Made by a program: the position numbers and the translations under genes. A DNA stretch of 64,000 nt. It comes from Nesterenkonia alkaliphila (GTDB taxonomy: Bacteria > Actinomycetota > Actinomycetes > Actinomycetales > Micrococcaceae). The stretch spans positions 32,744-96,743 of the forward strand of contig NZ_WRPM01000095.1 of the NCBI RefSeq assembly GCF_009758175.1. Reading direction: 5' to 3'. Positions 26,447 through 34,379 of this stretch are shown here, piece by piece (position 1 is the stretch's first letter; each line of letters starts with the position of its first letter). The notes below the pieces were generated by a model that saw only the letters and a list, made by a program, of their open reading frames with translations, did no database searches and had not been told where the DNA came from.

Positions 26447-27568
26447 CTACAACTTGCGCTGCCAGACACCTTCGACGCTGGCGACCTGGAACCCGATGCG
26501 CTTATTGATGGCGAGCATGTGGTGATTCTCATCTGCATTCCACGTGTGAATCCGCTGCACCTGAGGATGCTCGCGGACCAGGAAGTCCAAGTTCGCAGCC
26601 TTCACCCACAGGCCCAGGCGCTTACCGCGATGCTCACCATGGACTAAGGTCTCATGCTGGTAGGCAGCGATTCGACCCTGGGGCACATTGAGCTCAGTAA
26701 AGGCCACCAGCGCACCACTCGGCACATGCTCTACGGCACTGAGCAGGTAGCTGCGCCCAGACTTGGCGACCCGTTCGTCATTCTGGCGCACTCGGTCAGC
26801 GTCCCAAACTTCCTCCTCGAACTCCACCTCCCCGCTTGGCGTATCCACGCTCATTCGCTGGTACAGGGCAGCCATGGCATCCAACCGGCCCTCTGGCGTG
26901 CGGTTCGCCCACTGCAGCAGGCGATAGTCCGAGCCTGCCTTCATCTCAGCCTCCGCGATCCAAGATGCCGTTGCGCCGGCCGAGACTGGGAGGAACAGGG
27001 TGGACTGCTGCTCCACCTGCTCCACGGTGAAGCCGTGTCTACTGGCGAAGCGGGTGATGTGATCGGCAGCCACAGCGCCGGACTCCGTGGCTGGGATCAT
27101 GCGATCCTCACCTTCGGCAGGTTCGCGGTGGATGGCATAGGCGATAACCGTGGCCCGTCCCGCCTCGCGGGTGACCTGCTCCGTCTCGAACCACAGTGCG
27201 GAACCGATCCCCTTGCCACGATGCGCGGCCCGCACCACGGGGTCAAACTCCACGAGATGCTGGTTGTCTTTTAGCGGCATACCTAGAAAAGCAAGGCCCA
27301 GGTAGTCATTCGGATCGATGGGAAGTCCAGTCTCGTCGCACTTCTCCGCGGGCAGATCAGCCGGAACTGCTGCCACATAGGATTTGCCCCACAGCCGTTG
27401 GTCTGTCAGGTTTGGCCAGGTGTTCACAGCTGGGGAGACCATATCGTCATGGTCGAACGCCTCGAGGTGCCATTCCCGATTCAAGTCGGTCCATGCCCGA
27501 TGCCACGCTGGAATCGGTCCGGTCGAATCCGGGGGGAGTTCGATGCGGACAACACGGTAGGCGCTCAT
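26447..27568 (-). CDS. Tandem GNAT-domain acetyltransferase
   Basis: The 373-aa protein has two GNAT folds, as in mycothiol synthase-like enzymes. The N-terminal domain has the acetyl-CoA loop RGKGIGSAL near residue 117. The C-terminal domain has HRGKRLGLWVK near 320 and ends with NKRIGFQVASVEGVW. Only the first loop fully keeps the R/Q-x-x-G-x-G/A pattern. The substrate is unknown. It flanks the tRNA-like repeat at 27656 and is followed by the decayed methyltransferase, so it may belong to the accessory segment. Confidence 0.8.
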   Translation of the reverse strand: MSAYRVVRIELPPDSTGPIPAWHRAWTDLNREWHLEAFDHDDMVSPAVNTWPNLTDQRLWGKSYVAAVPADLPAEKCDETGLPIDPNDYLGLAFLGMPLKDNQHLVEFDPVVRAAHRGKGIGSALWFETEQVTREAGRATVIAYAIHREPAEGEDRMIPATESGAVAADHITRFASRHGFTVEQVEQQSTLFLPVSAGATASWIAEAEMKAGSDYRLLQWANRTPEGRLDAMAALYQRMSVDTPSGEVEFEEEVWDADRVRQNDERVAKSGRSYLLSAVEHVPSGALVAFTELNVPQGRIAAYQHETLVHGEHRGKRLGLWVKAANLDFLVREHPQVQRIHTWNADENHHMLAINKRIGFQVASVEGVWQRKL

Positions 27569-27655
27569 AGCTCATGACCCTATATCAGGGGCAGGAACCG
27601 CAGATCCAGCCGATGGGGCCCATCTTCGCCGACCTCGTAGGGGTTACCGGGCAGC

Positions 27656-27696
27656 GGTGGCGGGGCTCGATCCCGCGACCTCACGATTATGAGTGG
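27656..27696 (-). repeat. att-like repeat, 3' half of a tRNA-Met (copy 1)
   Basis: On the minus strand this reads as the anticodon loop CTCATAA, 3' anticodon stem TCGTG, variable bases and an intact T arm (GCGGG, loop ATCGAGC, CCCGC). The 5' half of a tRNA is absent and the 5' anticodon stem does not pair. It matches the copy at 29567-29607 with about three mismatches in 41 bp, same orientation. This is the expected scar of integration at a tRNA anticodon loop. Confidence 0.75.
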
Positions 27697-27705
27697 GACA
27701 AGGAT

Positions 27706-28962
27706 CTACTCACCCAGGAGCGCCAGGGGAATCACAGCGATACCGTCTCGGGTGCGATACGCTTCCTTGCCAGAATACAGCACCACCAGGTCCACCACTC
27801 GATCCGGCATCTGCTCACGCAACCACTTCAGATGCTTCAGGTGCTTCTCATCGACGTGGGCGGAAAGCTTTACCTCAATGCCCAAGACTGCACCGTCAAA
27901 ACTCTCGACGATGAGATCGACCTCCTGCCGCCCACCCTTGGTTCTCAGGTGACCAACTTTCGCCCAGGCAGCGCCTGCAGCGACGCGCACCGATAGCGTC
28001 GCCAGGCTCTCAAACAGTGGCCCTGCCATAGATGCCCCCCGAGAGTCGCTCAGACTCGAGGCTGACAGACCCAAGAGATGAGCGGCAATCCCCGGATCAG
28101 CCAGTTGATGCTTCTCAGAGAACTGCAACCATTTAAAAGGGTTGTTGAGAGCAGGCGCCCAAGCTGGAACAGGGTCAAGGAGCCACAGCTGCCTCAGATG
28201 GTCGCGGTAGGCGATAGTGGTGGTTTTCGCCGGTTGATGCCCATCACCGCTAGTGGTGGCGTCCAAGATGGTGGAGTATGTGGCAGTTGTGGAGGATGCA
28301 GCTGCGTAGGCTGCCATCCATCGCCGAAGAGTCTCCGGCCGCCGAACTGAGAATCCCTGCTCGGGCAGGTCTTGGTCAATGATCCGCTGAATATATGTCC
28401 CCACAGCTCGCGATGCCTGGCGCTCCGAGAGTCTCTGCAGATCCGGGAAACCGCTCTGCACGATGGCACGATAGTAATCGGCCGCCGTCACGGAGGAAGC
28501 CCCAGAGATCTTCCCGGCTTTCCCCTCAAGTAAAGCTCTCAAGCTCACCACTGGAGCAACGGCACCTCTCTCATACAAGGCCATAGGACGCATCCGCACT
28601 GAGTCAATACGGCCAGCACCCGAGTGTGTCCCCCGCCCAGTGTGAGGAGTTGCGCTCCCGGTGAGGAGGAAGCGGCCAGGTAATGCTCCTTCATCCACGC
28701 GGCGGCGCACGGAATCCCAGATCGGCTGATAGTGCTGCCACTCGTCAATGAGCAGCGTTCCGTCAGGAGCATCCTCGAACTGAGGGTCGGCCAAAAGCAG
28801 GGCGCGTTCCGCCTCGTCATCGAGCCGCCATGTCTTCACAGCTCGACGGCGCGCGGTCTCAGTCTTGCCCACCCCCTTGGGACCATCAAGCGCAATCGCC
28901 GGCTGGAACTGCATCAGCTCGTCCAGCTGGGTGTCTACCGTGCGTCGAAGATACTCTTGCAC
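27706..28962 (-). CDS. AAA_14/DUF4143-type ATPase with C-terminal nuclease-like domain
   Basis: The 418-aa protein has Walker A GPKGVGKT (27-34) and Walker B LLIDEW (70-75), then a sensor-like LLTGSAT. The DUF4143 region follows. A PD-(D/E)XK-type core is seen at the C-terminus (D349 in EVDLIVE, E363 and K365 in GIEVK). The family is common in mobile and defence-like contexts, but its role is not established. GTG at 28962 has AGGGA 7 nt upstream; TTG at 28965 is an alternative. Three 23-bp tandem repeats precede it and a tRNA-like repeat lies 10 bp past its stop. Confidence 0.85.
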   Translation of the reverse strand: MQEYLRRTVDTQLDELMQFQPAIALDGPKGVGKTETARRRAVKTWRLDDEAERALLLADPQFEDAPDGTLLIDEWQHYQPIWDSVRRRVDEGALPGRFLLTGSATPHTGRGTHSGAGRIDSVRMRPMALYERGAVAPVVSLRALLEGKAGKISGASSVTAADYYRAIVQSGFPDLQRLSERQASRAVGTYIQRIIDQDLPEQGFSVRRPETLRRWMAAYAAASSTTATYSTILDATTSGDGHQPAKTTTIAYRDHLRQLWLLDPVPAWAPALNNPFKWLQFSEKHQLADPGIAAHLLGLSASSLSDSRGASMAGPLFESLATLSVRVAAGAAWAKVGHLRTKGGRQEVDLIVESFDGAVLGIEVKLSAHVDEKHLKHLKWLREQMPDRVVDLVVLYSGKEAYRTRDGIAVIPLALLGE

Positions 28963-28979
28963 CAACCGTCCCTGCTTTC

Positions 28980-29048
28980 TACGCTACCTTTGGAACACCA
29001 CTTACGATACCTCTAGAACACCACATACGCTACTTCTGGAACACAGTT
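28980..29048 (-). repeat. Three 23-bp tandem repeats upstream of the ATPase/nuclease gene
   Basis: Units begin at 28980, 29003 and 29026 with consensus TACGCTACCTCTGGAACAC plus four variable bases. They end 15 bp from the start codon at 28965/28962, where an operator would sit. The 23-bp period places all units on nearly the same helix face, as expected for cooperative binding. The rest of 28963-29224 holds no gene I can support. Confidence 0.75.
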
Positions 29049-29224
29049 CAAGCGATCCCGGATGCGGCACCCTCATCCAAGACCACCCCCGAGGAAGCGG
29101 CAGTCATCCACCACGGAGACTGGCACATGCCATTCCCGCCAACGGGCGGGCTATCGAGGCGACGGCTATCAACGCTGGGGCATCCAAACACCGCGTGGTC
29201 CCTCGACTCTCCTCTGTTGACGCA

Positions 29225-29521
29225 TCAGTCTCTGAGGGAGGCGCCAAGAGCCTCCAGCACCAGAGCCTGCTCCCTGGAACCGAGCAGCGGAGCACCCGGG
29301 GCTCGGAACGCCGCCCCGGAGAGGATCACGCCGATGAGCAACTGGGCAGCCGCCTCGGCGTTAGGGGAATCTGCCAGCTCGCCGCGGTTCATGGCACGGC
29401 GGTAGATCTCGGCCAGTTGCCGGGCAGTGCCATCGAGGATGCTTGCCCGTAGCACCTCGGCCAGTTCGGCATCGTGAGCTGCTTCACCGCCGAGTGAGGC
29501 CAGCACAGCGACGGCATGAAT
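29225..29521 (-). pseudogene. TetR-family regulator, C-terminal fragment
   Basis: The reading frame shows only the ligand-binding C-terminal part of a TetR regulator (LAEVLRAS, LAEIYRRAMNRGEL, AAQLLIGVILSGAAF). The helix-turn-helix end is missing. The frame stays open to about 29521, where a tRNA-type terminator hairpin and the second att-like repeat begin. The regulator was therefore cut at this junction, probably by an integration or deletion event. A product from the GTG at 29506 (93 aa) could not bind DNA. Confidence 0.7.
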
Positions 29522-29522
29522 G

Positions 29523-29563
29523 AAGCCCCCTACCTCCGCGTGATTCCGGGGAAGTAGAGGGCT
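29523..29563 (-). terminator. Hairpin next to the tRNA-like repeat
   Basis: AAGCCCCCTAC and GTAGAGGGCTT pair with one mismatch around a loop that itself contains CTCC/GGGG. It lies just beyond the 3' end of the tRNA-Met 3' half at 29567-29607, where the terminator of the original tRNA gene would be expected. Confidence 0.55.
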
Positions 29564-29566
29564 TCT

Positions 29567-29607
29567 GGTGGTGGGTCTCGATCCCGCGACCCCACGATTA
29601 TGAGTGG
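29567..29607 (-). repeat. att-like repeat, 3' half of a tRNA-Met (copy 2)
   Basis: This is the direct-repeat partner of 27656-27696. It keeps the CTCATAA anticodon loop and TCGTG stem side, but its T-arm pairing has one mismatch (GCGGG with CCCAC). Sequence ends as CCACCACCA on the minus strand, like an encoded CCA tail. No 5' tRNA half is present. The two copies enclose 1.9 kb with the ATPase/nuclease gene and the TetR fragment. Confidence 0.75.
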
Positions 29608-29998
29608 TCGGAACTGCCGAGATTCAGCACAGCGACGCCTCGCTTTTTCGCACGTTGTTGCAGCCTCCGGTCGAACCTCGCTAACACTGCGTTCTGCGAA
29701 TCGGCGGCGAAGAGGACACAGCTGTCAGGCATCTTCCGACCAGAGGACTCCCGCACTCTGGCTAAGGCCACTGCCTCACCATCTTCTTTCCGCAACTCCC
29801 GAATGTCGGCGTCCTGCAGCAGCTGACGCACCTCATCCACTTCGTCGTCCCGGATCGCGCCAACGAAGACTTCAGCAAGAGTCAGAGTATGGATGACGAG
29901 TTCATCGTCATGATCTCTACCGCCAGGTTGTGATGGGGGTGGGTCTCATCAAGGGTTGCGATGAGTACAGCGGCATCGAGGACAATCAATTGGGCCAC
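29598..29998 (-). pseudogene. PIN-domain (VapC-like) toxin with a frameshift
   Basis: From GTG at 29998 the frame encodes a PIN N-terminus (LIVLDAAVLIATLDETHPHH), then hits a stop near 29890. Shifting frame at about 29915 restores DELVIHTLTLAEVFVGAIR, and the open frame to 29598 gives the rest (RKMPDSCVLFAA and ARFDRRLQQRA). The acidic residues D (LDAAVL), E (LAEVF), D (PDSCVL) and D (FDRRL) of the PIN RNase fold are all recognisable. One base lost or gained has inactivated it. It overlaps the small upstream frame at 29986. Confidence 0.72.
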
Positions 29999-30153
29999 TC
30001 TTCGCGAAGCTGCGATACATGATCCGAATCGTAGCGCCCTGTGAAGCGGCCGGACCAGAAGTTCTGCCCGAGATTGATCAGCCCACGTTGAGGCTGCCCG
30101 GTCGATTGGCGACTGTACGAGCCGAGTGAGATCGCCACCCTGGCGCGTTCCAT
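29986..30153 (-). CDS. Small protein in the antitoxin position
   Basis: A 55-aa frame from ATG 30153 ends with EEWPN and its stop overlaps the PIN start, the usual antitoxin-toxin arrangement. The sequence has no motif of a known antitoxin family that I can name; a frame extending to 30195 is also open. The call rests on position only. Given the frameshifted toxin it may be a relic. Confidence 0.35.
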   Translation of the reverse strand: MERARVAISLGSYSRQSTGQPQRGLINLGQNFWSGRFTGRYDSDHVSQLREEWPN

Positions 30154-30341
30154 GGGCCTAGAGACCGTGAAGGCATGTTGCCAATTCGACCCCACCTCAA
30201 CGCCCAGTGAGGAAAGCTCCTCGTACCAAATAGCCTTTCAGTGTGGCCCATTGCCGACTCCTCATGAACGCCTTCTAAGCGACCGAAGCATCCGGGTAAA
30301 GGGACCGAGAGCATCTCCGGGGGTCGGCCTATATTCAAAGT

Positions 30342-31673
30342 ATGGCCACTAAGACTGTGCGGTATACGTTTCGGCTCCGAGCCTCAGCCCGGGCCGAGGC
30401 CGCTTTGATGCGCGAATATAGTCTCTGCCGTGCGGTGTGGAATCACATGGTCGCTGAATCCCGGAACAGGCACCAGCATCGCAGGGCTTTCAAACAATCC
30501 GGATTGAGCACACGCTACGTGGACCAGCGGGGAATGCTCCGCGATTGCTTCGAGTTTGGCTACAACGAAGCTTCACGCTGGCTAACTATGTTGCGGCATG
30601 CCTTAGTAGATGAGGCTGGCCGGCAATGGCTGGCCGAAGGATCGGCGGTGGCCCAGCAACAGATGGTTCGGGCCTTCGCCTCCGCAAGGCGGAAAGCCCT
30701 GATGGACATAAAGAAGCGGGTCCCGGTGTCCCGACGCCGGGGCCTTCCTCGATTCAAGTCCCGGCGTACTTCATTTCCCAGTCTGAACTACTCCAAGGAT
30801 GGGTTCAGGCTAGCCGAAAGTGATGGACGTACCCGATTACGACTGGCTGGCGGCATCGTTCTCTCCGTGGTCTGGTCCCGCCAGCTGCCCAGCCTGCCCC
30901 GGAGTGTCAGGGTCTACCAAGACTCCCTCGGCCACTGGTATGCCTGCTTCGTTGTTCTCCTAGAACTGGACGCTGAGCCCGGACCACCCAGTGCTGCTCT
31001 TGGCATCGACTGGGGCGTGGCCACAACGGCCACCACAGTCCACGTCGACACCAGCACTGGGCAGAAGGACTTCAGCGACAGCTACGACCTGGCCCACCCC
31101 CAATTCGGCAAGGCTGCAGCTGCTGAACTGGCTCGTGCCCAGAAGCGGATGGCACGACGCCGAGGCTCTAAGGGGCAGCCGAAATCTAAAGGATACGTTC
31201 GCGCCCGGCGCGAAGCAGCGAGAGTTTACAAGCGCGTGGCGAACCGACGCAGAGACACAGGCCATAAGTGGGCAAGACGAGTAGTGGCCGCTCACTCCAA
31301 AATAGCTGTAGAGGACTTCCGGCCAAGGTTTCTGGCAAAGACGAGCATGGCGAGAAAGTCTAGCGATGCCGGGATCGCCCTGCTCAAGGGCATCCTCATA
31401 TGGCACGCCAGCGTCGCCGGAGTGGATCTCCAACTCGTGGACCCTAGGTACACGACGACCGATTGCGCGAACTGTGATGCGAGAACCAAGCATCACCTCC
31501 CCCTGGGACAGCGCACTTACACCTGCGAATCCTGCGGAGTAAGTAGACCCAGAGATAAGAATTCCGCGGCCGTTATGGTCGTCAGGGCTGGTTTCATCCC
31601 TGGTGGCGCTGAGGATGTCAGACCGGGGGTGGCCGCTGTGCCGACTCGGCAGTCCGAGCCAGAGATCTCCTGA
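30342..31673 (+). CDS. tnpB: TnpB-type RNA-guided nuclease of an IS200/IS605-group element
   Basis: The 443-aa protein has the split RuvC active site intact in outline: D223 in GIDWGVATT, E324 in AVEDFRP and D405 in RPRDKNSAA. A zinc ribbon (C375, C378, C395, C398) lies between the last two. TnpB proteins cut DNA guided by an RNA from the element's right end. The C-terminal tail past residue 420 resembles the segment that overlaps that RNA. No TnpA transposase is nearby. TATATT at 30330-30335 lies six bases before the ATG (leaderless). It ends 72 bp from tRNA-Met. Confidence 0.88.
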   Translation: MATKTVRYTFRLRASARAEAALMREYSLCRAVWNHMVAESRNRHQHRRAFKQSGLSTRYVDQRGMLRDCFEFGYNEASRWLTMLRHALVDEAGRQWLAEGSAVAQQQMVRAFASARRKALMDIKKRVPVSRRRGLPRFKSRRTSFPSLNYSKDGFRLAESDGRTRLRLAGGIVLSVVWSRQLPSLPRSVRVYQDSLGHWYACFVVLLELDAEPGPPSAALGIDWGVATTATTVHVDTSTGQKDFSDSYDLAHPQFGKAAAAELARAQKRMARRRGSKGQPKSKGYVRARREAARVYKRVANRRRDTGHKWARRVVAAHSKIAVEDFRPRFLAKTSMARKSSDAGIALLKGILIWHASVAGVDLQLVDPRYTTTDCANCDARTKHHLPLGQRTYTCESCGVSRPRDKNSAAVMVVRAGFIPGGAEDVRPGVAAVPTRQSEPEIS

Positions 31674-31696
31674 ACCAAACGGGGGAGGATTCAAGA
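31620..31696 (+). ncRNA. Candidate omega RNA and right end of the TnpB element
   Basis: In this group the guide RNA scaffold overlaps the 3' end of tnpB and runs to the element's right end. Here CTCGG-CAGT-CCGAG forms a hairpin near 31650, and GGGGGAGGATTCAA at 31681-31694 looks like a typical right-end tail. If so, the guide would be the next 20 or so bases from 31695. Boundaries are inferred, not measured. Confidence 0.4.
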
Positions 31697-31744
31697 GTCG
31701 TGCGCTCTTACCGAAACGTACGAGATGCGCAGTTGAGAAAGCAG

Positions 31745-31818
31745 TAGCTGTGGGCGGGCTTGAACCGCCGACCTCGCCATTATGAGTGGCGCGCTCTGAC
31801 CAACTGAGCTACACAGCC
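31745..31818 (-). tRNA. tRNA-Met (CAU anticodon)
   Basis: A complete cloverleaf reads on the minus strand: acceptor GGCTGTG/CACAGCT, D arm AGCTCAGTTGGTCAGAGC, anticodon stem GCCA around CTCATAA, and T arm GGCGGTTCAAGCCCGCC, 74 nt without CCA. The anticodon is CAU; D-arm and stem features fit elongator Met rather than initiator. It differs from the two tRNA-Met-like repeats, so it is not their source. Confidence 0.92.
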
Positions 31819-31914
31819 ACGGACGATTGCTCGTCCGGAATGAGAAGCGCCCGGGCACAGAATCCATCCACTGGATAATCAGTGGGAGATGCTGCGCCGC
31901 GGGCCCTCATTCGG

Positions 31915-31986
31915 AGCCCCAACCGGGAATCGATCCCGGGACCTCAGTCTTACCAAGACTGCGCTCTACCTCTGAGCTATTGGGGC
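31915..31986 (-). tRNA. tRNA-Thr (GGU anticodon)
   Basis: The minus strand gives acceptor GCCCCAA/TTGGGGC, D arm AGCTCAGAGGTAGAGC, anticodon arm CAGTC-TTGGTAA-GACTG and T arm CCGGGATCGATTCCCGG, 72 nt with discriminator U. It is 97 bp upstream of tRNA-Met on the same strand, so the two are probably co-transcribed. Confidence 0.94.
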
Positions 31987-32103
31987 AACGGCATGTAATC
32001 CTAACACCGGAGTTCAGCCCCACTCAACTCGGGATCAGGCCAAGCCTTCTGGGCCGCACCAGAGGATCAGACACACCGTGCTGGGCAACTCGAGTGCACT
32101 GCC

Positions 32104-33960
32104 TCAGCGGTCCTTCCAACGCGGCTTCTTGTCCTTCTTCTTGAAAGGCTTATCCGAGTTGAAGCTGCCGCGCTTCTTGTCACGGAAGTTCCCGCCCTCG
32201 CGCCTGCCCCGGCCGCCGTCGCCATGGGGACCCGAGTCACGCTCAATGCGCAGCGGACGCCCTCCCACACGTGCAGAGCCGAGGGCCTCCCACTGCTGCG
32301 GGGAGAGCGATTCCGGCAGCTCCACCAGAGAGAAGCTCGGGTAGATATTGATACTTCCCACCTGGTTACCCCGCAAGTTGGCCTCACCGGTGATCGCTCC
32401 AACAATATGTCCGGGGTTCACCCCGTCCTTCTTGCCCACAGCAATCTTGTAGATCGCATTGCCTGGATCAGCCGAAGGCGGACCTGACTTGCCGCCGCGC
32501 GGACCACGGTCCCCACGGCCACCACGATCATCGCGTCCGCCCCGGTCCTCCCGGTCAAAGCTCTGTGCCGCAGCCCGGGCCAAGTCGTCATCACTCTGCT
32601 CGTCCAGCAGCAGCGGACGGCCGTCATGGACCATCGCCACCAATGCAGCAGCCACATCCTCGGCGGGAGTATTGTGCTCTCCCACATAGCTGGTCACCAG
32701 GTCCCGGTACTCCTCCAGATCCTCACTGTTGAGCGTCTGGGTGATCCGCTCCGAGAACCGCTCCAGACGGGAGGCGTTGACGTCTGCCACAGTGGGCAGG
32801 TTCATTTGCTCCACCGGCTGCCGGGTGGCCTTCTCAATGGAGCGCAGCATCCGCTTCTCCCGAGGCGTCACGAACAGGATCGCCTCACCGGAGCGCCCGG
32901 CACGGCCGGTGCGGCCGATCCGGTGCACATAGGACTCAGTGTCCAGCGGGATGTCGTAGTTGAACACATGGCTGATCCGTTCCACATCCAGACCGCGAGC
33001 GGCCACATCAGTGGCCACCAGCACATCGATCCGGCCTGCTTTGAGCGACTCCACGGTCTTCTCCCGCAGATTCTGCGGAATGTCCCCGTTGATGGCCTGG
33101 GCCCGGAAGCCCCGGGCACTGAGCTTATTGGCGACCTCCTCAGTGGCCGAGCGAGTACGCACAAAGACGATCACCGCGTCATGTGGCTCAGTCTCCAGGA
33201 TCCGCACCAACGCCTCAGGCTTGGCGTGGTGCTTGATGAACACGAACCGCTGCCGGATGTTGGCGCTGGTGGTGGTCTTGGCCTTCACCGAGACCTCCAC
33301 CGGATCATTGAGATAGTCCTCGCTGATCCGCCGGATGGCGCGGGGCATCGTGGCAGAGAACAGTGCCACCTGTTTATCGTCAGGGGTCTGAGCCAGGATC
33401 TTATCGACCTCCTCGGCGAAGCCCATGCGCAGCATCTCATCAGCCTCATCGAGAATCAGGTGCTTGACCTCGCTGAGATCCAGGGAACCCTTGGTCATAT
33501 GGTCAATCACCCGCCCGGGTGTGCCCACCACCACATTGGCACCTCGGCGCAGTCCCTGCAGCTGAGGCCCGTAGGGAGCCCCGCCGTAGATCGGCAGCAC
33601 GGAGATGCCCTCCAGCTGGGCCGCATAGGTGGAGAACGCCTCCGCCACCTGGATGGCCAGCTCACGGGTGGGGGCCAGCACCAGGGTATTGGGCACCGAG
33701 CCGAGGTTGCCGGCGTCGTAGTCTGCCGCCATATGGGTCAGGGCGGGCAGCGCGAAGGCAGCAGTCTTGCCGGTGCCGGTCTGCGCTAGTCCGACGACGT
33801 CGCGGCCCTCCACCAGGTGCGGGATTGTCTCTGCCTGGATGGGAGAGGGGGTCTCGTAGCCCATCTTCTCGATCGTGCTCAGCACTCGGGTGTCGAGGCT
33901 GAGATCAGCGAAGGCTGGGCCCGTGGTCTCAGGAGCGTCAGGGGTGGGTGTTTCGGTCAC
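32104..33960 (-). CDS. deaD: DEAD-box RNA helicase with C-terminal RNA-binding domain
   Basis: The 618-aa helicase has all core motifs: AQTGTGKTA (I), PTRELA (Ia), LDEADEML (II), SATMP (III) and HRIGRTGRAG (VI). After residue 440 comes a spacer, a Gly/Arg/Asp-rich RGG-like stretch (about 480-505), a DbpA-type RNA-binding domain with INIYPSFSLVELPESL, and a basic tail. CsdA/DeaD proteins unwind structured RNA in ribosome assembly and in the cold. The start is GTG at 33960 with AAGGAA upstream. The 5' region is unusually long. Confidence 0.93.
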   Translation of the reverse strand: MTETPTPDAPETTGPAFADLSLDTRVLSTIEKMGYETPSPIQAETIPHLVEGRDVVGLAQTGTGKTAAFALPALTHMAADYDAGNLGSVPNTLVLAPTRELAIQVAEAFSTYAAQLEGISVLPIYGGAPYGPQLQGLRRGANVVVGTPGRVIDHMTKGSLDLSEVKHLILDEADEMLRMGFAEEVDKILAQTPDDKQVALFSATMPRAIRRISEDYLNDPVEVSVKAKTTTSANIRQRFVFIKHHAKPEALVRILETEPHDAVIVFVRTRSATEEVANKLSARGFRAQAINGDIPQNLREKTVESLKAGRIDVLVATDVAARGLDVERISHVFNYDIPLDTESYVHRIGRTGRAGRSGEAILFVTPREKRMLRSIEKATRQPVEQMNLPTVADVNASRLERFSERITQTLNSEDLEEYRDLVTSYVGEHNTPAEDVAAALVAMVHDGRPLLLDEQSDDDLARAAAQSFDREDRGGRDDRGGRGDRGPRGGKSGPPSADPGNAIYKIAVGKKDGVNPGHIVGAITGEANLRGNQVGSINIYPSFSLVELPESLSPQQWEALGSARVGGRPLRIERDSGPHGDGGRGRREGGNFRDKKRGSFNSDKPFKKKDKKPRWKDR

Positions 33961-34322
33961 AGTGATTCCTTCTCACTTGGGGCGGTATGACCCCCGTGAG
34001 ATGATCAGCGCGCATGATTCGTCAGACCACTGTGCTCGAACCGCCGGCTCAGTTGAGCCGGGGCGCATGGGCACAGCAGGATTCCTCAGGTGGTATCACG
34101 CTGGACAGTTCACGGGGATTTCACCGCATATACGGTTCCGGAATCGACCCGTGACCACGAGGTTCGCAGGGAACCTCTTCAACGCTCGACTGGACCTACC
34201 GCCATATCCCCGGTGAAGGGGCCTGACGTGCCAGGAGTCTGCACAGATGAACGGGATTATCCGGAGAGTGCTGAACCAGTCTACGGCATCACCGAGGATT
34301 TTCCCGCATCGGGGTTAAAAGA
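33961..34322 (-). promoter_or_regulatory. Long gene-free leader region of the helicase gene
   Basis: No coding region is supported here. It holds a perfect 8-bp hairpin, CCGGCTCA-GT-TGAGCCGG, at 34044-34061, and several TA-rich spots that could be -10 boxes. DEAD-box cold-shock helicases often have long structured 5' leaders; this region fits such a leader but no known element is recognised. Confidence 0.4.
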
Positions 34323-34358
34323 CTGTGGGCCGGTGCCTCTGGAGGTACCGGCCCACAG
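34323..34358. terminator. Hairpin terminator after the large membrane protein gene
   Basis: CTGTGGGCCGGT (34323-34334) and ACCGGCCCACAG (34347-34358) form a perfect 12-bp stem, with T-rich bases on either side. It lies 21 bp past the stop of the minus-strand membrane protein gene and insulates it from the helicase promoter region. Confidence 0.8.
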
Positions 34359-34379
34359 CTGTTAATCACTCAGCGGCGC

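Noticed and set aside
28980..29048. CRISPR array
   Set aside because: The 23-bp units are tandem without spacers, and no cas genes are nearby.
27656..29607. Complete tRNA genes at the two tRNA-like repeats
   Set aside because: Only the 3' half is present; the 5' anticodon stem, D arm and acceptor cannot be formed.
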